Shown here: piece by piece, positions 14,773 to 23,900 of the stretch
Layout of the letters: each line of letters starts with the position of its first letter
Position numbering within the stretch: the first letter of the stretch is position 1
DNA from: Methyloprofundus sp.
GTDB taxonomy: Bacteria > Pseudomonadota > Gammaproteobacteria > Methylococcales > Methylomonadaceae
Assembly: GCA_013138555.1 (NCBI GenBank)
Contig: WTCN01000269.1
Location: 1-28,735 of the forward strand
Length of the DNA: 28,735 nucleotides
Reading direction: 5' to 3'
The notes under the pieces: generated by a model
Database searches by the model: none
What the model was told of the DNA's origin: nothing
Seen by the model: only the letters and a program-made list of their open reading frames with translations
Position numbers and translations under genes: made by a program

Positions 14773-16659
14773 ATGTGTGGCATTGTTGGTATCTTTGATA
14801 TAACAGCAAAACGTGAAATTAATCGTGATTTATTGTCACGTATGAATGAAACACAGTTTCATCGTGGTCCTGATGAAGGGGGACTGCATATAGAAGCGGG
14901 TTTAGGACTGGGACATAGGCGCTTATCAATTATTGACCTGTCCAGTGGTCAGCAGCCTATGCACAGTCAGGATGGTAATGTCGTACTGACCTATAATGGA
15001 GAAGTGTATAATTTTCCGGAATTGCGTAAAGAGCTGGAGGCTTTAGGCTATCGCTTTAAAACCCATTGTGATACCGAAGTTATCGTTTATGCCTGGCAGG
15101 CATGGGGTGAGGATTGTGTCTTGCGTTTGCGGGGTATGTTCGCCTTTGCCATCTGGGACAGGAATAAGCAAACGTTATTTCTGGCGAGAGATAGGCTGGG
15201 TATTAAGCCCCTCTATTATTCACAAACAAGCAAGGGTCAGTTTATCTTTTCTTCAGAGCTAAAGGCTTTGAAAGCTCACCCGGATTTACCGCGTGACATG
15301 GACCCGATGGCGATAGAAGAGTATTTTGGTTTTGGTTATATACCCGACCCAAAAACGATTTATAAAGATGTTTATAAATTAGAGCCAGGTTTTTGCCTGA
15401 GCATTAAGCATGGTGCTAAATCTTATCAGCCAAGACAATACTGGGATGTTAGTTTTAATAACAGTCTACAAGGCTCCGAGCATGAGCTAAGTGAAGAATT
15501 AATTGCGCGAGTGCGTGAAGCCGTGAAAATTCGTACTGTTGCTGATGTACCTTTAGGTGCATTTTTATCGGGGGGGGTGGACTCCAGCGCCATCGTTGCA
15601 ATGATGGCAGGTTTGACGGATGATCCGGTGAATACCTGTTCTATTTCTTTTGGTGATCCCGCATTTAATGAGTCACAGTTTGCCGCACAAGTAGCTGAGC
15701 AATATCATACCTCTCACCGTGTCGAACAGGTTGATCCAGAAGATTTTAGTCTAGTGGGTCAGCTTGCCGGTATCTACGATGAACCCTATGCAGATAGTTC
15801 GGCATTGCCAACGTACCGGGTCTGTGAATTGGCCAAGAGACAAGCCACTGTAGTATTGTCAGGGGATGGTGGTGATGAACATCTAGCGGGTTATCGACGC
15901 TATCGCTGGCATACTTATGAAGACCGTATGCGCTCAATTATGCCGGAGGCCATACGTAAGCCATTATTTGGTTTTATGGGAAATGTTTATCCCAAAGCCG
16001 ACTGGGCACCGAAAATATTTCGTGCAAAATCAACTTTCGAGTCCATCGGGCGTGATTCTATAGAAGGTTATTTTCATAGTGTTTCGGTTAACTCCAATGC
16101 AATTCGGGCTGCATTGTTTAGCGAGCAACTAAAAAGTGAGCTGCAAGGCTATCAGGCGGTCGATGTTTTTAGGCGGCATATGCAAAACGCACCTAGCGGA
16201 GATGCTCAGTCTCTAGTACAATATCTGGATATTAAGACTTATTTACCGGGCGATATTTTAACCAAGGTTGATAGAGCAAGCATGGCACATTCGCTAGAGG
16301 TTAGGGTGCCACTACTGGATCACGAGTTAGTCGAATGGATCGCCAGTTTGTCGCCAGACTTGAAGCTGAATAAAAAAGAAGGGAAGTATATTTTTAAGAA
16401 AGGACTTGAAGCTTATTTACCCAATGATATTTTATATCGCCCGAAAATGGGCTTTGGTGTTCCTTTAGCAAGTTGGTTTAGAGGGCCGCTAAAAGAGCAG
16501 GTACAAGCGTCTTTATTAGGTGAGTCTATGGCAGATTGTGGTTTATTTGATCAGCAATTTTTAGCCAGAGTCGTTGATCAACATCAGCGTGGCTTAAGAG
16601 ACTATAGTACAACAATTTGGTCTTTATTGATGTTTGAATCTTTTTTAGATTGCAGTTGA
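14773..16659 (+). CDS. Asparagine-synthase-type amidotransferase, exosortase-A-associated type 1
   Basis: This 628-residue protein has an N-terminal class II glutaminase domain (MCGIVGIFD with nucleophile Cys 2, then RGPDEGG, GHRRLSIIDL, TYNGEVYNF, HCDTEVIVYAW) and a C-terminal synthetase domain with the ATP-pyrophosphatase motif SGGVDSSA near residue 270, then SGDGGDEHLAGYRRY and KVDRASMAHSLEVRVPLLDH. It matches the amidotransferase 1 family found in XrtA EPS loci, where it is thought to amidate a sugar carboxylate. The uronic acids made by the upstream dehydrogenases would be natural targets (inference). An AAGGA ribosome-binding site precedes the ATG. The next gene downstream begins the PqqD/HprK-like cassette, and lasso-peptide cyclases belong to the same superfamily, so a role there cannot be excluded. 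The SGGV codons contain a run of eight G (15570-15577). Confidence 0.93.
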   Translation: MCGIVGIFDITAKREINRDLLSRMNETQFHRGPDEGGLHIEAGLGLGHRRLSIIDLSSGQQPMHSQDGNVVLTYNGEVYNFPELRKELEALGYRFKTHCDTEVIVYAWQAWGEDCVLRLRGMFAFAIWDRNKQTLFLARDRLGIKPLYYSQTSKGQFIFSSELKALKAHPDLPRDMDPMAIEEYFGFGYIPDPKTIYKDVYKLEPGFCLSIKHGAKSYQPRQYWDVSFNNSLQGSEHELSEELIARVREAVKIRTVADVPLGAFLSGGVDSSAIVAMMAGLTDDPVNTCSISFGDPAFNESQFAAQVAEQYHTSHRVEQVDPEDFSLVGQLAGIYDEPYADSSALPTYRVCELAKRQATVVLSGDGGDEHLAGYRRYRWHTYEDRMRSIMPEAIRKPLFGFMGNVYPKADWAPKIFRAKSTFESIGRDSIEGYFHSVSVNSNAIRAALFSEQLKSELQGYQAVDVFRRHMQNAPSGDAQSLVQYLDIKTYLPGDILTKVDRASMAHSLEVRVPLLDHELVEWIASLSPDLKLNKKEGKYIFKKGLEAYLPNDILYRPKMGFGVPLASWFRGPLKEQVQASLLGESMADCGLFDQQFLARVVDQHQRGLRDYSTTIWSLLMFESFLDCS

Positions 16660-16687
16660 TTAAGGCATTTATGTCTTTCAATAAAAT

Positions 16688-16716
16688 TTGCTATTTGTAC
16701 TTTTGTGCACTATACA
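16688..16716 (+). promoter_or_regulatory. Possible sigma-70 promoter for the 186-residue protein cassette
   Basis: TTGCTA (16688-16693) and TATACA (16711-16716) are separated by 17 bases and match the consensus boxes at four of six positions each. They lie about 65 bases before the ATG at 16782 in an AT-rich gap, after a 122-base break in the operon. AT-rich DNA gives such matches by chance, so this is tentative. Confidence 0.3.
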
Positions 16717-16781
16717 TAAAGAGTGAATATTGTTAAAGTAGTTAATAATGAATAATTTTTATTTTATGATGGTATATTCTA

Positions 16782-17342
16782 ATGAGTAATGAATCACGTA
16801 AAAAAACAGACAACAATTCCGCTCCTGATTTAGAGCTTGAAGCTAAACAACCCAACAAATCCAGGCGATCCTTTGCAAAAGCAGGCATTATGGCACCGGT
16901 CATGATAAGCCTGGCAAACCGACCCGCCTGGGGCGGGAGTGTCAGATGTACCGTTTCTGGGTTTGACTCTCTGCATGCGATTGGCTCTGGCCCTGCGCTT
17001 GCAGATGTAGAGGCTATGTGTGATTATACATCAGTCAGTGGAATACTTGGGACAGGTGGTGTTGATGTCAATCAATTGGTTAGAACCTTTTTTAGCTGTC
17101 TTCCTGGGAGTAGTACCTTAACAGTAGGGCAGGCACTTAATGATAGTGGTAATTTATTTACTCAACGTATGGTTGCAGCCCACTTTAATGAAACTTTATT
17201 GGGTAAAAATCCATTTGGTGGAGCTTCTACTGCGACTATTTATTGTCATTTGATTGACGGAGGGGGGACTTACGATTTTGGTGCTATGATCCTGAGCCCA
17301 CTTGAAATAATTAACTTTCTTGGTTATGTAGGCATTAAATAA
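16782..17342 (+). CDS. Unknown protein with twin-arginine-like leader; possible substrate of the PqqD/HprK-like cassette
   Basis: I do not recognise a named family with certainty. The 186-residue protein has a hydrophilic N-terminus, then a Tat-like motif SRRSFAKAG (Arg 28-Arg 29) and a moderately hydrophobic stretch APVMISLANRPAWGG (38-52) that could be cut near residue 50. The mature part is about 135 residues, glycine- and serine-rich, with four cysteines (56, 80, 106, 155) that could form two disulfides or be modified. There is no PEP-CTERM tail; it ends in GYVGIK. A GATGG lies nine bases before the ATG. It is followed after 19 bases by a PqqD-like gene, then an HprK-like kinase and a nucleotidyltransferase. 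Related loci carry similar Tat-leader proteins at this position, as far as I recall. That it is the substrate of its neighbours is inference. Confidence 0.75.
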   Translation: MSNESRKKTDNNSAPDLELEAKQPNKSRRSFAKAGIMAPVMISLANRPAWGGSVRCTVSGFDSLHAIGSGPALADVEAMCDYTSVSGILGTGGVDVNQLVRTFFSCLPGSSTLTVGQALNDSGNLFTQRMVAAHFNETLLGKNPFGGASTATIYCHLIDGGGTYDFGAMILSPLEIINFLGYVGIK

Positions 17343-17361
17343 TGGCTCTTAAAAGAGAGCT

Positions 17362-17631
17362 GTGAAATATTTTATTAATGGAAAGGTTAGTTTTGTATTC
17401 TGGGACAAGGATTGTATTATTTACCATCATAACTCGGGTAATACTCATTTAATCAATGATGTGCCGGAGGTTCTGTTAAAACGTTGTTTGTCAGCTATTC
17501 CTTATGATCAGGAAGACTTGCTGAGAAGTATTCAGCAATACGCAGAATTTGCAGGACAGGATTTGTCTGAATATATAAACCAATTGTTGGCTATTTTGAT
17601 AAAAAAAGACTTGATTGAACAATTAAATTGA
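17362..17631 (+). CDS. PqqD-like peptide chaperone of the HPr-rel-A type
   Basis: This 89-residue protein has the size and pattern of PqqD/RiPP-recognition-element proteins: an N-terminal beta part with FVFWDKDCIIYHHNSGNTHLI, where SGxTHLI is the signature of the HPr-rel-A subgroup. A helical C-terminal half (VPEVLLKRCLS, YINQLLAILIKKDLIEQL) follows. PqqD proteins bind a leader peptide and present it to modifying enzymes. The start is a GTG at 17362; an in-frame TAA at 17350 excludes any longer form. A small hairpin (GCTCT 17345-17349 with AGAGC 17356-17360) overlaps its ribosome-binding region. Its stop overlaps the TTG start of the kinase gene (TTGA). Confidence 0.82.
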   Translation: MKYFINGKVSFVFWDKDCIIYHHNSGNTHLINDVPEVLLKRCLSAIPYDQEDLLRSIQQYAEFAGQDLSEYINQLLAILIKKDLIEQLN

Positions 17632-18551
17632 AATTACAGCAACTGGCGATGACAGACATCGCAAAGAGATTGACAACCGATGGCCTGGTGTTACAAGTAG
17701 GATCTTTTAAGTATTCTATTCAAACCCAGTATCGTTCAATAGTAGCAAGCATTGCCATTCTCTATACTGATTTTGAGACCTTGAATAAAGATGATGAAAA
17801 TATATTTATTGATTTTTATATCTCAATAGAACCTACAAATATTTTTGGTAAATTTATTTCCAGGCAGGCACAGTTTCGTTTTGATGGTTTCATTCCTTTT
17901 AATTCCTTACCTTGCCAACATGCTCCGGCTATTATTGAATGGGGTATGAACTGGTGTGTTTCCAGTCAGATTAATACCCATCTAATTATCCATGCGGCGG
18001 TTATCGAGAAGTCAGGTTACGCCGTTGTTATGCCAGCACCTCCCGGTTCAGGAAAAAGTACGCTGACTGCCGCTTTGATACAAGAAGGCTGGCGCTTATT
18101 ATCAGATGAGCTAACGATTATTGATGTTGAAACGGCTCATGTTGTTCCTTTTCCACGCCCGGTCAGTTTAAAAAACCTGTCCATTGATATTATAAAAGAA
18201 CGCTATCCCTCGGTCGTTTTCGGCCCTGTCTCAACAGACACTTCAAAAGGAAATGTCTGTCATATAAAGCCCCCTCAATTGAGTGTACAGCAGCAGTTTC
18301 TTGAATGCCCGGTAGGAGGCGTTATTTTTCCTAAATATGAGCAAGGTGTTAGTGCGGAGTTAATAGAAATAGGTAAAGGCCAGGCTTTGATGGATGTGGC
18401 CAGTAATTCGTTTAACTATAGTCGTCTGGGGAGTGCCGGTTTTGATGTTCTGCACAAGGTAATTGATAGTGCATCTTGCTATCAGTTTCAGTACAGTCAA
18501 CTTGATGATGCTATTGCTATTTTTTCTGCTCTTGAGTTAGGGAGAGAGTGA
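17628..18551 (+). CDS. HprK-related kinase A
   Basis: This 307-residue protein resembles the C-terminal catalytic domain of HPr kinase/phosphorylase. It shows HAAVIEKSGYAVVMPAPP followed by the Walker A GSGKST (Lys about 143), then GWRLLSDELTIID in place of the second HprK acidic motif, FPRPVSLKN, and VGGVIFPKYE. HprK phosphorylates a serine of HPr; members of this subgroup have no known target, and relatives in lasso-peptide clusters phosphorylate the peptide. No HPr gene is in the window. The start is given as TTG at 17628, overlapping the PqqD-like stop, because residues from there fit the family N-terminus. ATG at 17649 is an alternative, and neither has a strong ribosome-binding site. 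Confidence 0.85.
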   Translation: MKLQQLAMTDIAKRLTTDGLVLQVGSFKYSIQTQYRSIVASIAILYTDFETLNKDDENIFIDFYISIEPTNIFGKFISRQAQFRFDGFIPFNSLPCQHAPAIIEWGMNWCVSSQINTHLIIHAAVIEKSGYAVVMPAPPGSGKSTLTAALIQEGWRLLSDELTIIDVETAHVVPFPRPVSLKNLSIDIIKERYPSVVFGPVSTDTSKGNVCHIKPPQLSVQQQFLECPVGGVIFPKYEQGVSAELIEIGKGQALMDVASNSFNYSRLGSAGFDVLHKVIDSASCYQFQYSQLDDAIAIFSALELGRE

Positions 18552-19630
18552 TGCAAGCTATTTTAGTTGCTGTTCTAAATGGTGACCAGGCAGTGAGCGA
18601 CCTGACTTTATCGCAATGGGATTTGCTGATACGCCAAGCTAGAAAGTCCATGTTACTGGGAAAACTTTATTATTTTATTGAAGATGAGTTCGATTTAAAT
18701 AAGGTGCCTGAATCAGTTTTGCGTTATTTACAATCCGCTCATGTTCATTCTACTAAACAATATACTGACTTACTTTGGGAAATTAAACATCTTGAAAAAG
18801 TTGCCAGACAGTTAGGTTTTCCTTTGGTTTTGCTTAAAGGGAGTGCTTATGCAATCGCTGGATTGAGTGCAGCAAGAGGCAGGATTTTTTCTGATATCGA
18901 CCTGATGGTAGATAAAAAAAATATTAGCCTTACCGAAAAACAATTGATGCTTAATGGCTGGGTGTCTTCAAGCAGTGATTACTACGATCAGTTATATTAT
19001 CGAAAATGGATGCATGAAATACCCCCTGTTCATCATGTCTTTCGTGGCAGTGTTCTTGATGTGCATCATAATATTATTCCTCCGACGGCTAAAAAATCGC
19101 CTGATGCTAGCTTATTAATGGCTCAATCCCATCCTCTCGAAGGCTATGATTTTATGAGTGCACTGTCACCTTTGGATATGATAATTCATAGTGCGACACA
19201 TTTGTTTTATGATGGAGAGCTAGATCATGGCTTAAGGGATCTTGTCGATCTTGATGCATTAATTCAAAGCAATCAAGCGATGCTGAAATTTGAAGAAAAG
19301 CTGTTGCTACGTGCATTTGAATTAGGTTTACAGCGACCTGTTTTTTATGCATTGCGTTATACTCATTTAATCTTACATACCCAGATTCCCAGCAAGGTGT
19401 TACAAGATTCACAGCGAGGAGTGCCAAATAAGGCGCTATTAAAACTAATGGATTTTCTTTTTTTAAGAGTGTTAATGCCGGACCATCCTAGTTGCAATGA
19501 TCGCTGGACAGGCTTTGCGCGTTGGTCTTTGTATATGCGCTCACATTGGCTCAGGATGCCATTATCCTTATTGATTCCTCATTTACTTAGAAAAAGTTTC
19601 TTGCGTTTAACGGGGAAAGAACATCATTAA
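18551..19630 (+). CDS. Nucleotidyltransferase of the NTP_transf_5 family
   Basis: This 359-residue protein has the signature of the uncharacterised nucleotidyltransferase-fold family: PLVLLKGSAYAIAG, then RIFSDIDLMVDKKN with the two catalytic-type aspartates (SDIDL). VFRGSVLDVHHNI and PLDMIIHSATHLFYDGEL follow, typical of the helical C-terminal part. Enzymes of this fold transfer a nucleotide to a small molecule or protein, but the substrate here is unknown. Family members often sit beside PqqD- and HprK-like genes and in lasso or other RiPP clusters. The ATG at 18551 overlaps the kinase stop (TGATG) and has GGAGAG close upstream, so it is preferred to the GTG at 18548. Confidence 0.85.
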   Translation: MQAILVAVLNGDQAVSDLTLSQWDLLIRQARKSMLLGKLYYFIEDEFDLNKVPESVLRYLQSAHVHSTKQYTDLLWEIKHLEKVARQLGFPLVLLKGSAYAIAGLSAARGRIFSDIDLMVDKKNISLTEKQLMLNGWVSSSSDYYDQLYYRKWMHEIPPVHHVFRGSVLDVHHNIIPPTAKKSPDASLLMAQSHPLEGYDFMSALSPLDMIIHSATHLFYDGELDHGLRDLVDLDALIQSNQAMLKFEEKLLLRAFELGLQRPVFYALRYTHLILHTQIPSKVLQDSQRGVPNKALLKLMDFLFLRVLMPDHPSCNDRWTGFARWSLYMRSHWLRMPLSLLIPHLLRKSFLRLTGKEHH

Positions 19631-19640
19631 AAAATAGATT

Positions 19641-20843
19641 ATGAAAATTCTACATATCCTGGATCACTCTATTCCATTACATAGTGGTTATACCTTTCGC
19701 ACTCGGGCAATTTTGCAGAACCAGCGTGCTCTAGGGTGGCAAACCTTTCATCTGACCTCTGCAAAGCATAGGCTGGCAAAGCAGGCAATAGAAGAAGTGG
19801 ATGGCTTAAGCTTTTATCGGACTGAGCAGCCGACAGGCATAATCACTAAACTTCCTATGGTTAATCAATGGGCTTTTGTAAAAAGCCTCACTGAACGGCT
19901 AGATGAAATTATTCCTGAAATAAAGCCAGATATCTTGCATGCTCATTCGCCTTCATTAAATGGTCTGGCGGCAATCATTGCAGGCAAAAAATTTAATATT
20001 CCTGTGGTGTATGAATGCAGAGCATTCTGGGAAGATGCGGCTGTTGACCATGGGACAACAAGCAATGGCAGTTTGCGTTATCGCATTTCAAAAGCACTAG
20101 AAACTCATGTCTTTAAAAAAGCTCAGGCTGTCAGCTGTATTTGTGATGGTCTGAAGCAGGATATTATTTCGCGGGGGATAGATAAAGATAAAATTACTAT
20201 TATTCCAAATGCAGTTGATATTGAAAAATTTACTTTTGGCCAGGGAGCTAGCCCTGTACTCAAGCAGGAGTTAGGACTAGAGGATAAAACAGTATTAGGT
20301 TTTATTGGTTCTTTTTATGCCTATGAAGGGATTCCATTGATATTGGAGGCCTTGCCTGAAATTCTTAAACATCAGCCTAATGTCCGCGTACTCTTTGTCG
20401 GGGGCGGGCCACAAGAGCAAGTGATTAAGGATAAGGTCAAACAGTTAGAGCTTGAGTCCTATGTGATTTTTACAGGACGAGTGCCGCATGATCAGGTTCA
20501 GGATTACTATAGGCTGGTAGATATTTTTATTTATCCTCGCTTAGCGATGCGTTTAACCGACCTAGTGACACCGCTTAAGCCGCTGGAAGCAATGGCTCAA
20601 GGGCGTTTGGTGGTTGCCTCGGATGTCGGGGGTCATAAAGAGCTTATTAAAGATCAGCAAAATGGTGTGCTTTTTAAAGCCAATGATGTGAGCTCATTAG
20701 CGGCCTGTACGCTAGATTTATTAGAAAATTCCCAGCAGTGGGATGAAATGCGTCAGGCAGGACGCTTGTATGTCGAGCAGGAAAGAAACTGGCCGAAAAG
20801 TGTTGGAAATTATCAGCAGGTCTATGCTGGGTTATTAAGCTAG
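19641..20843 (+). CDS. Glycosyltransferase, XrtA/PEP-CTERM-associated type 3 (GT4-like)
   Basis: This 400-residue GT-B enzyme matches the third XrtA sugar-transferase family: MKILHILDHSIPLHSGYTFR at the N-terminus, TRAILQNQRALGWQTFHLTS, LHAHSPSLNGLAA, and VYECRAFWEDAAVDHGTT. The C-terminal domain has IPNAVDIEKF, LGFIGSFYAYEG, VLFVGGGPQE and YPRLAMRLTDLVTPLKPLEA. It lies ten bases after the nucleotidyltransferase gene, so the PqqD/HprK-like cassette is physically embedded between EPS genes. It is the last EPS gene in the window and is followed by a perfect inverted repeat. Confidence 0.92.
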   Translation: MKILHILDHSIPLHSGYTFRTRAILQNQRALGWQTFHLTSAKHRLAKQAIEEVDGLSFYRTEQPTGIITKLPMVNQWAFVKSLTERLDEIIPEIKPDILHAHSPSLNGLAAIIAGKKFNIPVVYECRAFWEDAAVDHGTTSNGSLRYRISKALETHVFKKAQAVSCICDGLKQDIISRGIDKDKITIIPNAVDIEKFTFGQGASPVLKQELGLEDKTVLGFIGSFYAYEGIPLILEALPEILKHQPNVRVLFVGGGPQEQVIKDKVKQLELESYVIFTGRVPHDQVQDYYRLVDIFIYPRLAMRLTDLVTPLKPLEAMAQGRLVVASDVGGHKELIKDQQNGVLFKANDVSSLAACTLDLLENSQQWDEMRQAGRLYVEQERNWPKSVGNYQQVYAGLLS

Positions 20844-20906
20844 GAACTGTTTTCTCGCAAAAAATGGCTACGAATTTAAGACGGAACAGATTCTCTTGCA
20901 AAAAAA

Positions 20907-20980
20907 GTAGGGTGGGCAACGCTTTTTTGCCCACCATCAGGGGCGCATTACGGTGGGCAGAAAAGCGTTGCCCACCCTAC
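20907..20980. repeat. Perfect 74-base inverted repeat (MITE/REP-like) between convergent genes
   Basis: The left arm GTAGGGTGGGCAACGCTTTT (20907-20926) is exactly complementary to 20961-20980. The stem continues inwards with TGCCCACC (20928-20935) against GGTGGGCA (20952-20959), with only a T/G wobble between. The central loop is 20936-20951. It lies between the convergent glycosyltransferase 3 and RND permease genes and can act as a bidirectional hairpin. On the minus strand the TAG in its GTAGG end is the stop codon of the RND permease (20977-20979). Confidence 0.92.
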
Positions 20981-23900
20981 GCAACCTTGAATTTCCCAAA
21001 GCGCAATAACATTAAGGGCAGCAGTAGTAGGTTGAGTAACGTTGATGAAGCAAGTCCACCTATAATAATCGCTGCCATCGGTCCCATAATTTCCAGCCCT
21101 GGGTTATCACTATTTAAGGCAATCGGAGACATAGCTAAGGCGGTCACTAAAGCTGTCATTAAAATGGAAGGTAAACGCTCTTGTGCTCCTTTTAGCGCAG
21201 TCGTTAGATTCCATTGCAAGCCCTCATGTTCTACCAGATACTGATAGTGTGACAGCAGCATAATGCTATTACGCACGGTAATACCGAATAAGGTAATAAA
21301 ACCGATAATAGAGCCGACGGATAGGCTAGCATTCATTAAAATAACCGCCACGATACCGCCGATAAGTGAAAATGGGATATTCAGCAATGCGATACCGACA
21401 TGGCGTAAATTTCCAATCGCGATATAGATAAAAATAAGTACGCCGATACTCGCCAGCAGGGCATGTAAAACCAAGTCCTGTTTAGCCTGAGCCTGCTCCA
21501 CTGCAGCACCTGTAAATTCCGGATAGGTATTGTCAGCAAAGGTTATTTTCTGAGTGACTTGCTGTTTGAGTTCCTGCATAAAGGATGCAATATCACGTCC
21601 AGCAACATTGCAGGTAATGCTTTGCCGTCTTTGGGCGTTTTGGTGCAGAATATTGTAACGTCCCTGATTGTGTTTGATATCGGCTATATCACTTAGGGTT
21701 ATCAGTTTTCCACTCAGTGTTCTAATAGGCAGTTGATTAAGAAGGTCGGGCTGGTTGCGCCATTCAGGTTTAAGTGCGACTGCGATATTGTAGCTGCGGT
21801 TGCCATGCAGATGTTTGCCCACAACATGGCCATCATAGGCTGCCTGTATTGTTTGCATGACGCTACCTGCCTGTACCCCCCAGAATTTGAGTTTCTCTGG
21901 CTGCAGATGAATCTGAATCATGGGTGTACCCGGAGGTGAGCGCAGCTGGATATCGGTGGCCCCAGAAATAGTCTGCATTAATGCCGCAACTTGTTGCGCT
22001 TTTTTATCCAGTTGATTTAAATCATTGCCATATATATTAACCACCACAGGCGAGGTATAACCTGAAATCGTTTCATCAACACGCTCGGTTAAAAAAGTGT
22101 TCGCCTCAAATAACAGCCCTGGAAAACTGTCGAGAATATCACGTAATGCTTCTAAGGCTTCTTGTTGCTCTGCACCAGAGAGAGGCTTTAGGCGCACTTC
22201 ATATTCGCTGTAATGGCTGCCATAGGTATCGGCACCTCGTTCTGCACGTCCTGCCCACTGTGAAACAGATTCAATCTGTGGGATTTTTTTGAATTGTGCT
22301 GTTATTTGTTTGCCTAGGCGTATGGACTCTTGCAAAGAGGTACCGGGAATACTGGTGGTATGTACAATATAATGCCCTTCACGCAATTCAGGTAAAAATT
22401 TATGCCCGAGTGAAAAGAACTGATTGAGTGCCAATAAGGTGAGTAATACACAGACTAGCGTTACCTGTTTGAAATAGGCAGAAACCGTGTTTAATAGGCG
22501 CGCATAGAGTGGGTTTAAAAAACGGATAACAGGCGGGGTGGTGTTAAATTTTATGTTATTGCTTAACAATACATAGCATAAGGCGGGGGTCAGTGTTAAA
22601 GCAACGCACAATGACATTAGAATAGCCAGGATATAGGAATAGCCTAAAGGTGCAAATAAGCGACCCGCAACCCCATCTAAGGTTAATAAGGGAACAAAAA
22701 CCAGAGCGACAATAAAGCTGGCATAGACCACCGAGCTGCGCACTTCCATAGAGGCATCATAGACCACCTGCCGGGTGGTGAGAGGCGTTGCTAATGCGCT
22801 ATTTTCACGCAAGCGGCGGAAAATATTTTCGGTATCAATAATCGCATCATCAACGACTTCTCCTAGGGCAATGGCCAGCCCACCTAATACCATGATATTA
22901 AGGTTTATCCCCATTTCCAGCAAAACCAGAACTGAACTGATTAAAGAGATAGGAATAGCGATTGCGGAAATAAAGGCGGTACGCAAGTTATATAAAAATA
23001 AATATAAAATAATCAATACAAACAAGCCGCCTAATAGTAAATGGCTGGATAAGTTGTTTAGAGAAGCTTCAATATAATCAGCAGGTCTGAATAAGTGTGA
23101 ATAGAAATCAATCTGTTGTTCGGCGAATAAAGGTTCAAATTCTTTTAAAGCCTGTTCTACAGCATTGGAGACAGTCAAGGTGTTGGCATCATACTGGCCG
23201 ATAATCATCATCACAATCCCCGATTTCCCCATGATTTGAGCAGCGCCAATAGCGGGTTCGGGAGCATATCGAACCTCGGCTATATCACCTAGTAATAAGG
23301 TATGTTCATCACTGTATTGAATAATGCTTTGGCTTAATTGCTCAGGAGTCGTTGCGTCTCCCGTTACTTGTAGAGTAAAGCGCTGATTACTATTTTCTAT
23401 GAAACCACCGCCCTGTATTCTGCCTATCTGCGAGGTAGCATCGATCACTTCATCGATAGAAAGATTAAAGCGCTGCAGTTTGTCGGGGTCTAGTTGTATT
23501 TGAACCTGTCTAATATCGCCACCAAAAATATTGACATCAGCAACCCCCGGAACAGAGAGTAAGCGTGGTACAAGCAGAGTATCTACCAGATCACGTAATT
23601 GCATCAGGTTTTTATGCTGGGAATTAAGACCTATAGTGAGGACCGTTGCCGAAGAGGAGCTTAAAGGGACAGGAACAGGCGTGGATACGCCTGCCGGGAG
23701 TTGTGTTGCGAGGCTTGACAGGCGTTCGGTCACTAATTGGCGATTACGATAGATATCACTTTGCTCAGCGAATATAGCGGTGATGATAGAAAGCCCCTGT
23801 ATGGATTCAGAGCGTATTGACTGTAGCCCTATTAAGCCACTGATCGAAGATTCGATGCGCTGGGTGATGAGTGTTTCGACTTGTTCTGCGGAAAAGCCTG

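Noticed and set aside
14773..16659. Asparagine-synthase-like gene as a true lasso-peptide cyclase
   Set aside because: It has an intact N-terminal glutaminase Cys and matches the exosortase-A amidotransferase pattern; no leader protease or typical short precursor was seen.
20864..21244. Plus-strand ORF of 126 residues across the inverted repeat and the permease 3' end
   Set aside because: It runs through the palindrome and antisense to a conserved membrane domain; no independent support.
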